A stretch of DNA of 64,000 nt from Amaurobius ferox (Eukaryota > Arthropoda > Arachnida > Araneae > Amaurobiidae): positions 35,235,834 to 35,299,833 of the forward strand of contig OX578140.1 in assembly GCA_951213105.1 (NCBI GenBank), read 5' to 3'. This document shows, in pieces, positions 56,936 through 64,000 of the stretch. The notes beneath the pieces are model-generated. The model was given only the letters and a program-made list of their open reading frames with translations. It did no database searches and was not told where the DNA came from. The position numbers and the translations under genes are program-made. The stretch's first letter is position 1. Each line of letters begins with the position of its first letter.

Positions 56936-57465
56936 CTGTAGAGTCCACTTCGAATATAAGAGCTTGCAATTTCGTCCCAGTAGTTCAACGGTAGAGCGTC
57001 GGCTGGCCAGTTCGTAGATCCAGGGTTCGATTCCCGGTAGGCAGCAAGGCTCTTTACAATGGCGCCCGAACAAATCAACCTTTTAGGTTAGTACAAAGGT
57101 ATCGGAGATCTGAAAGTGACCCTAGTACGATTAGTACGGATTCAGTGGATTCTGGACGATGAGGCACCGATTTCAAATTAAGAGGAACGACCATGCGGGT
57201 TACTGACCTGGGTAAAAATAGTAGTGGCAGGAGTCTAGCTTGAAAAGAAAATAGCAGGATCTGGTCAGTCAGATTGTCAGTTGCACGCCAATCTGACATT
57301 AGAGGGTGGAGAATGCAGAGTCCACTTCGAATATAAGAGCTTGCAATTTCGTCCCAGTAGCTCAACGGCTGAGCGTCGGCTGGCCAGTTCAGAGATCCAA
57401 GGTTCGATTCCCGTTTGGAACAGCAATGCACTTTGCAATACAATGTATGTATTTCTCTCCAAATA
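56936..57465 (+). mobile_element. tRNA-derived SINE dimer, locus 2
   Basis: Two tRNA-like heads start GTCCCAGTAG at 56974 and 57351, 377 bp apart. Both follow the same leader AGAGTCCACTTCGAATATAA. A-box-like TAGCTCAACGG...GAGC and B-box-like GGTTCGATTCC (57024-57034 in the first head) are clear in both. The first head ends CCCGGTAGGCAGCA and the second CCGTTTGGAACAGCA, so the acceptor pairing is partly lost. The body between the heads aligns with that of the 18.4 kb locus (for example GGCCTGAAAGTGACTCTA against GATCTGAAAGTGACCCTA). Confidence 0.85.
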
Positions 57466-58648
57466 TAAGTATAGGGACTATAAGTATTTAAAAAAAGTGA
57501 ACAGGGGAAATTTTTTCGAACCGTTAGTTGCAGACATATGTTCCAATTGCAAAAATGCTTTAAATAAGGTAGAAAATTTTGCAATAGTAACTTAAATAAT
57601 GTTAAATAATTTTGCAACATAATTAAAAGAAAATATACAGCGCCTTTAGCAAATAAAGTCAAATTACAGAAATGTTATCCATACCGTATTTAGAGTAAAA
57701 TTGACATATTGACGATCCCATTTGACATAGTTATCATTTATTAAACTTTTATTGGGAAATAAGTGGACCTCCACAAATCAATTTCAATTGCAAATAGTCA
57801 TTAAAAATTTAATAGTTATCTAAATATAATATATGCAAATATTTTAGCAAATATATTGCGTCTCCATTACACCATTTCACAGTTTCTATTTATGCGTCCA
57901 TTCGAGCAGTTATGATACCTAATTAGAGTTTAAATGATAGCGCTATTCAGTAATACCAAACTAAGATAATTATGATTTACGGCGAATGTAACAGATCTCC
58001 GAGTTTCGAATGCAACCGATCTCCGGCGAATTTCAAAATTTAAAGGCCATACTTATTTTTACATAGTCATTGTTAGGAAAATATCTATCAGACCAATAAA
58101 ACCATAATTGTCAATTTTTACCTTATTTAAGGGTTAAAATAGCATTTACGTAGAATAATCTGCCCATAATAGTTTCAAAAACAAACTACTGAAAAAATCA
58201 TTTTTAAATCCCATTAAATGATTTCTGTGAATCAATTCAATTTGAGAATGGCCCCTATATTCATGAATTGCGGTGATTACAAGCGTATTGAAAAGTATCG
58301 ATACAATGGCGCAAACCAGGAAGTTTGGCTATTTAAATCTGCATTGTATTTTTGGGGCCAGGAAGTTTGACTATTTAAATTTGTATTGTAATTTCTTAAA
58401 TGTATTCTTTTCAGATCCAAATTTTTTATTTATTATTTTGTCTAAATGAAGCACGAGCAACATTTTTGCAATTTAACGTGTTTAGTTGGTGACGTGGTAT
58501 AAAAATTTATTTTATTTTGTACTAAAATATTGCACGTCATTTAAATTACTATTTCACAACTGAATAACTTACCTAAGCATTTTTGCGTCAACTATGTTTC
58601 TACAACAAACGATTAAAGAAAAATTGCACTCTTCACTTAATAAAAAAA
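57466..58648. other. AT-rich non-coding stretch
   Basis: Two near-identical pieces, CCAGGAAGTTTG(G/A)CTATTTAAAT, lie at about 58317 and 58360. No gene is seen. Confidence 0.45.
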
Positions 58649-59543
58649 TCTGATGTAGGCAGCACATGACTTTCCTTATAAAATGCAATTAATTTACTAC
58701 TTTTACAGTTAAACAAATGTTATTCTTATGATAGATACTTATATTTTTTCCAAGATATTGAAATGTTTTCAATTAGTCGTCATTTTCATTGATGTAGCGT
58801 CATTTTTATCCATTTGACAAGATTTTCGTTAATTTGGCAACATTTAAAAAAGTTGCCAAGTTGGCAACATTCCGCCAAGTTCGTCGCCAAAATATCGCCA
58901 AGCGTTATGGAGAAATAAGTGATTCTCACAGTAGATAAATCACTATTGGCGTTCAAATGCAAAAGTATTACTCAAAGTATCTTTTCTCCTGAATGGAACG
59001 CGTTAGATCTACGAGAATTATATCACCAAATTTAAAGCATGATATTACATATGAAAAGTGAACATGTTTCTTAAGAGTTCATATTTTTTTATTTTACTTG
59101 ATTTTTTGCTAAATTTATTTGAAAAATGTGCAATATCTCGAGAACAGTTAATGCTAGCGTCCTGCAGTTTGTGTCAATCGTTTTCTAAGGGAAAATTACG
59201 TAAGAAATGTATATTTGCGTAACCTTATTAAAGGTTTTGATTTTTGATGATTTTTTCAAAATTTCGGGAGGTTCTGAACATTCGATTGTGTTTAAAAACA
59301 ATAAGCTTCCAGTATTCACGGATTGTGATTTGTGTACCAAATTTCATTCGAATCGCCCCATTCGTTTGTGACATATCGTCGTCACAGGATCACTGACACA
59401 CACACACACACAGACATCACCTCAAAAATGTGCGATTCTTGATCAGGGATGTTTGAAACGTGCTATCCCGTCGAAAACTCGAATTCGAATTTTCGACCCT
59501 GTTACAATGCTTTCCTTATACATTATGTATATAAGGAAAGTAA
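58649..59543 (+). mobile_element. FamA element, copy 3
   Basis: It is full length with TCTGATGTAGGCAGCACATG at the start and CATTATGTATATAAGGAAAG at the end. The central stem is retained with changes on both arms (TTGACAAGATTTT against AAAATATCGCCAA, and a stronger inner GTTGCCAAGTTGGCAAC). The CA repeat is short (about 59396-59411). Confidence 0.85.
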
Positions 59544-61319
59544 AAACATCCTGTATATTGTGCTTTCTTTAAAAGAGGTATTGCTCAAGAAGTGTAAAAT
59601 TGTCACTTTTGTCAACATGAATGGTTAAGAATGTAAATTAATATATAATCGAGGATTCGTCATACTCAGTTTGCACTATACGCGCGTAATGAACTTTCCT
59701 TATCAATTAAAATATATGTGTGGCATACTCACTAAAAATTTAAAAACCTTGCAATATGATAATGTAACTAATTTCGAATTATTTTTATGCATATGTCTTC
59801 TTTTCTTTACTATTTTTGCAACGCATCGTCTGAAATTTCTGGTGCATTATCCTCAGTATACAAATATGAGTCCGAATTTTTGAATAATAACTTAATTTAA
59901 AGCACCAATAACCATAAACAGGAGCATTAACCCCCTAGTTATCTAACAAAATCACAAAACAGCCATCAAATATAATAAAACAATAATTAAGTGCTCAACT
60001 AATTAAAAAATCAAAAGATTATGTTCTCAAAGTATTGGTTTATTCAAAAATTTATTTTACTTTTATCATTCCAACCACCGCTAGCTGAACGATGACCAGC
60101 TTATAAAACCTTTGTGAAAAGTACCAAAAAATAACACGTAACTCGAGAAATTCTTAACCGGATTGAAAAATTCTAGAAGTCTCTAAATATCGCCAAGTTG
60201 AAGATATTATGCCAAGGTCAAGCAACACTGACATTTAAATAACAATAGATGCCTGTAAATGTCGTTTCCCTTAGGGATAGGCAAAACGCAGTGCAGATAT
60301 TTTAGGCATTGGTAACATAGTGCAGCAACTTCATTTTACTCATAGTAGGGATTCGTTATATCTAATAAAAACAAATATATTCAATAAAATATTTGTTTCT
60401 ATATATATTCAATAAAATATTTGTTACACGTTATGGCAAGTCCTTTTACATATTTACATCATAATTACTTAACTAATATTATGCAATTTTAATTTATACA
60501 GATTATTTCTTTCTTTACTATATACTATATAGTAAAACGCATTAAGAAACTAGTCATTTTTAGAATTATTAATATTTTCTTTACTTCTTAAAATAACAAT
60601 TTGCACAAAAACATTTTTAACATATTATGGCAATATTTTTAAGCACCTTACAACAAGATTTAAATTCAATTTTTATTTATAGACATGCATTTCGTTTTCT
60701 ACAATAAAAAATCCTAAAGCATAGTAAGAATTGTTGGTGCATAATAAAGTTTTATTTATTAAATAAAATATTTGTTTGTAACTCATTATGATTAGCCATT
60801 TTAATAACTTAACAGCAATACGATGTAATAATTTTTAATTCAATTTTTCTTTATTCACATACACTTTTCTCTTTATCCTGCAACATATTATTATCTTTGA
60901 AGCTGGTTTCTTTGGGAACAAACACATTTTCGTTATTCTTGAAAATATTTGCTTCTTATAATGGTCAAACACATGGCAAGCCATTTTAAAGACCTTACAG
61001 TGTGATGAAGTAACTAGCTAAAATGAAATTTAAGTTATACTTATTATACAGCATCCTATTATAAAACGTAACTGAGAACACAAACATTCAGGATCGTGTA
61101 CTTTAATTATTTGGGAGCATTAACATATACTTTATTCATTAAAATATCTATTTCTAAAATATATTTATAACGCTTGAAAGACCATTTGAAAGAACTTAAG
61201 GTTTGAATAATAACTGTTTAACTAATTTTTAATCAATTTCTAATCTCCTATTTAATGTTCAATATCGCATTATTCAGTGTATCTATAAGTAGATCCTTAA
61301 GGAAAATAAAAATACTATT

Positions 61320-61448
61320 TATTACTTTCCTTATATACATAATTTATAAGGAAAGTATTGTGACGGGGTCGAAAATTCGAATTCGAGTTTTCGACGGGAG
61401 AGCACGTTTCAAGCATCCCTGATCACGAATCAAACATTTTTGAAGTGA

Positions 61449-61490
<42 letters not shown>

Positions 61491-61493
61491 TAT

Positions 61494-61536
<43 letters not shown>

Positions 61537-62301
61537 AGTGAGTCTGTGGAGACGATAACTGACGAACGAATGAACCGATTCGAACCAAATTTGGTACAAA
61601 AATCACAATCCGCAAACACTGGAAGCCTATTGTTTTTATACGCAATCGAATGTTCAGAACCTTATTAAATTTTCAAATGAAATTTTGAAAAAATCGTCAA
61701 AAAATCAAAACCACTAATAAAGTTACGCAAATAGACATTTCTTATGTAATTTTTCATTAGAAAACGATTGGTATAACTTTTAGAACGCTAACACAAACCG
61801 TTCTCGAGATATTGCACATTTTTCAAAAAAATTATCAAAAAGTCATATAAAATAAAAAAAAAATTTCCTATTGAGAAACATGTTCACTTTTCATATGTAA
61901 TACCATACGATAAATTGGGTGACATCATTCTCGTGGATCTAGCTCGTTCCATTCATGGAAAAAGATACTTTGAGTAATACTTTTGTATTTGAACGCCAAT
62001 ACTCATTTGTCTGCTGTAAGAGTAACTTATTTCTTCATCCATAACGCTTAGTGAGATTTTGGCGACGAATTTGGCGGAATGTCGCCAACTTGGCGACTTT
62101 TTGAAATGTTGCCAAATTAACGAAAATCTCGCCAAATGGATAAAAATGACGGTAAATCAATGAAAATGACGACTCATTGTCGAAAATTCAATATCTTGGA
62201 AAGAATATTAGTATCTACGATAAGAAAAACCTATTTTTTTACTGTAAAAGTAGTAAATTCATTACATTATATAAGGAAAGTCATGTGTTGCCCACATCAG
62301 A
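61320..62301 (-). mobile_element. FamA element, copy 4 (inverted, inside the array)
   Basis: It is the reverse complement of the FamA layout: palindromic tail first (ACTTTCCTTATATACAT), then GGGGTCGAAAATTCGAATTC, two GT tracts (61452-61486 and 61495-61535), the central stem at about 62045-62140, and CATGTGTTGCCCACATCAGA at the far end. Confidence 0.88.
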
Positions 62302-62748
62302 TTTTTTTTTAAATTATTTGCTATTAAAAATGTTGCCATCACATGACAAACTATTTTAAATAATTTTATAAAAACATTTTTTTATACATATGCATTTAAA
62401 TCTTTCCTATCCAGCATCCCATTATAATACAGCCTAGATGGATTGATTGGGGACTAAAATATTTTTTTTATTTACTAAAATATTTGTTTCAGAAATGTTT
62501 TGTAACACATGACAAACCATCTTAAAGATCTTTCTGTATGATGACGTAATAAATTTTAAATGCATTTTGATTTATACATATACATTTATTGCTTTAGTAT
62601 GAGGTTTCTTATTATTCAGCATAAGAATGATTTTAGAACAAAAAAAAATAATCATTGAAGTATTAACTTCTGTAGAAATATAAGATATGACAGTCCTTTT
62701 CATAAACTTTACAGTATGCTGAGTAAATGCATTTAAATAAATTTTAAT

Positions 62749-63255
62749 TTATACCAACTTCTTCTCCACATTGTCCAGCCACCTTGTCCAGCCACCGGCC
62801 TTCCTCTCCTTCTCTTTCTCTCTGGCCCCTGGAAAGTTATTTTCTTGACTGTTATCCTCTCCATATCTATATATTTGGCCGAGCCATCTTAATTGAGCCA
62901 CTTTAATCACTCTTACTATGTTCGGTTCTATAAATTTAAATTGTAATTCTTGATTATATCTCATTCTCCACACTCCATTTTCCCTGACCGCTCCAAATAT
63001 TGTTCTCAAGATTTTTCGTTCAAAAATCATCAACTTATTTTCGTCAGTTTTATTCATAGTCCAGCATTCACTTCCATATAAAACTATTGGTCTTACTAAT
63101 GTCTTGTATAACCCTATTTTTGTTTCTCTACTGATATGTTTTGATTTAAACTGATTACGTAAACCATAGTAGCATCTGTTAGCCATACCTATACGATTCG
63201 TATTTATACCAACAGTTATCTTTAATAAAATATCATTAAAACTATTTATATCCAT
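62749..63255 (-). pseudogene. C-terminal part of an RTE-clade LINE pol
   Basis: The minus-strand frame of 168 codons contains CYYGLRNQFKSKHISRETK, then LYKTLVRPIVLYGSECWT, then IFERKILRTIFGAVRENGVW, RMRYNQEL and VAQLRWLGQIYRY, ending near WTRWLDNVEKKLV. This series is typical of the region after the reverse transcriptase in RTE/BovB-type non-LTR elements (often annotated in arthropods as craniofacial development protein 2-like). It would help RNA binding and priming, but the catalytic domains are absent. The frame itself is open, so the copy is young or simply short. It lies inside the diverged tandem array, and the upstream boundary is near the start of the frame. Confidence 0.85.
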
Positions 63256-63424
63256 GCATATTTGTTTACTTATTTTATTTTAATTGAATATTTTATCAAA
63301 CTGAAAAAAAAGAGCTGAAATATGTTTGAAATTTAATATTTATTTCCATACCCAAAGTAATGTATTCGTCCCCTGCATGAAACATGGATACATAATCATA
63401 TAATATTGTGTTTCGGATTTAGTT

Positions 63425-63700
63425 ATCCTTCCATCATTAGTAATGCTGCTTTTAGGTAAGTCAGCACTTAAACTACAAGTCATTTATTTGAAAATAAATC
63501 TACCGTGAGCTCTAATGGCTTTTAACCTTTTTCCATGTGTATCTTTTAATATATCGCAAGACTTTCTATCTAAATAGACTGTTCTGTTTCTTGAAGGTTT
63601 TAGTTCTTTTGAAATCCTTCTGAAGATTGTAGTGAGAGTATTATATTTAGACGACTAATATAATTGAAAGTTTTATAAACTGAGAGTTGCACATATTTCA
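63425..63700 (+). repeat. ModE module, copy 5
   Basis: It is very close to copy 2: CATCATTAGTAATGCTGCTT, then TTAGGTAAGTCAGCACTTAA, then ATCTACCGTGAGCTCTAATG, then GCTTTTAACCTTTTTCC. A TTTTGAAATCCTTCTG block and AGTTTTATAAACTGAGA follow. Confidence 0.8.
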
Positions 63701-64000
63701 AAGCTTAAAATTTTTAAAATTTGAGCAACATAAACACATGTGCATATATTTTAATAAATAAAATAAATAGTTTAATAAATATTTTAATTTTTGTTGCAAA
63801 TATTTTTTTTAATATGTGTAACATATGCACATATTCTAAAAAAACAAATTTATAAATATTTTCTATATAAGAGTTTATTTATACAGAAGTTTGTAACACA
63901 TAACAAACCATTTAATATATCTTAACAGCATGACAACATAACAAATTTTAAATCAAATTTGATTTATAAATATGCATTTTCCCCTTTAATATGCAGCATC

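Larger units (their letters stand above)
59690..63990 (+). repeat. Diverged tandem array, unit about 165-200 bp, interrupted
   Basis: Units carry (A)CACATG(G/A)CAA(A/G)CCATTTTAAA, then a CTTACAG-ATGATG block, then a TTTTAATT block, then ATTTATACATATGCATTT, often with CAGCATCCTATTATA. The first landmark lies at 60434, 60628, 60792, 60974, 61175, 62344, 62510, 62688 and 63901. The 1169-bp step at 61175 becomes 187 when the 982-bp FamA insertion is removed. The last large step holds the RTE fragment and ModE copy 5. The array runs off the end of the window. Confidence 0.7.

Noticed and set aside
56974..57047. Functional tRNA gene
   Set aside because: The A- and B-box-like parts are good, but anticodon stem pairing and the acceptor end are degraded, and the same head recurs in a SINE dimer.
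57075..57662. 195-codon minus frame and its neighbours
   Set aside because: The recognisable part is the antisense of the tRNA-like SINE head and body, and the rest is T-rich noise.

Overview
This window looks like AT-rich, transposon-dense nuclear DNA from an invertebrate, most likely an arthropod. The evidence is the mix of decayed mariner, Tc1, hAT, RTE, CR1/Jockey-like and Penelope-like elements, tRNA-derived SINE units, long TA/CA runs and many diverged local tandem repeats. An arachnid is my best guess, but I cannot prove it from sequence alone. A run of exactly 200 N at 28723-28922 is a fixed-size scaffolding gap. I found no convincing intact host gene: nearly every long reading frame is a transposon remnant or noise in repeat DNA.

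Layout. 0-10 kb: non-coding DNA with three copies of a dispersed repeat (RepF), a 5'-truncated LINE with an RNase H domain and 15-bp target-site duplications (3.3-4.2 kb), an internally deleted hAT element (4.3-5.1 kb) and a near-perfect GC-rich hairpin (7.5 kb). 10-14 kb: a LINE-like 5' end and a complete but dead mariner-type element with long inverted repeats. 14-27 kb: spaced copies of one diverged module (ModD), a two-headed tRNA-derived SINE, a dead Tc1 element with both ends, and short tandem duplications. 27.4-28.7 kb: the most interesting coding sequence, a GIY-YIG segment followed by a 354-codon open frame of a Penelope-like retroelement (Naiad-type order), cut by the contig end on one side and lacking its reverse transcriptase on the other. 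29-42 kb: T-rich DNA, a 38-bp perfect palindrome between TA tracts, a CR1/Jockey-like C-terminus, and two tiny related insertions each flanked by 13-14 bp direct repeats.

43-64 kb: four copies of a 0.5-1 kb non-autonomous element (FamA) with a conserved internal hairpin and a palindromic 3' end, a related family (FamB), a 906-bp long-TIR MITE, a second SINE dimer, an RTE C-terminal fragment, and two diverged tandem arrays of about 185 bp units. The arrays are interrupted by insertions whose removal restores the repeat spacing, which gives internal support for the insertion boundaries. A further module (ModE) recurs five times between 48 and 63.7 kb, suggesting old segmental duplication.

The parts do not form a pathway. 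They read as layered insertions: old duplicated background, then LINE, SINE and DNA-transposon insertions, then small non-autonomous elements. All coordinates of old repeats are read by eye and are approximate to tens of bases unless a terminus or target-site duplication is stated.
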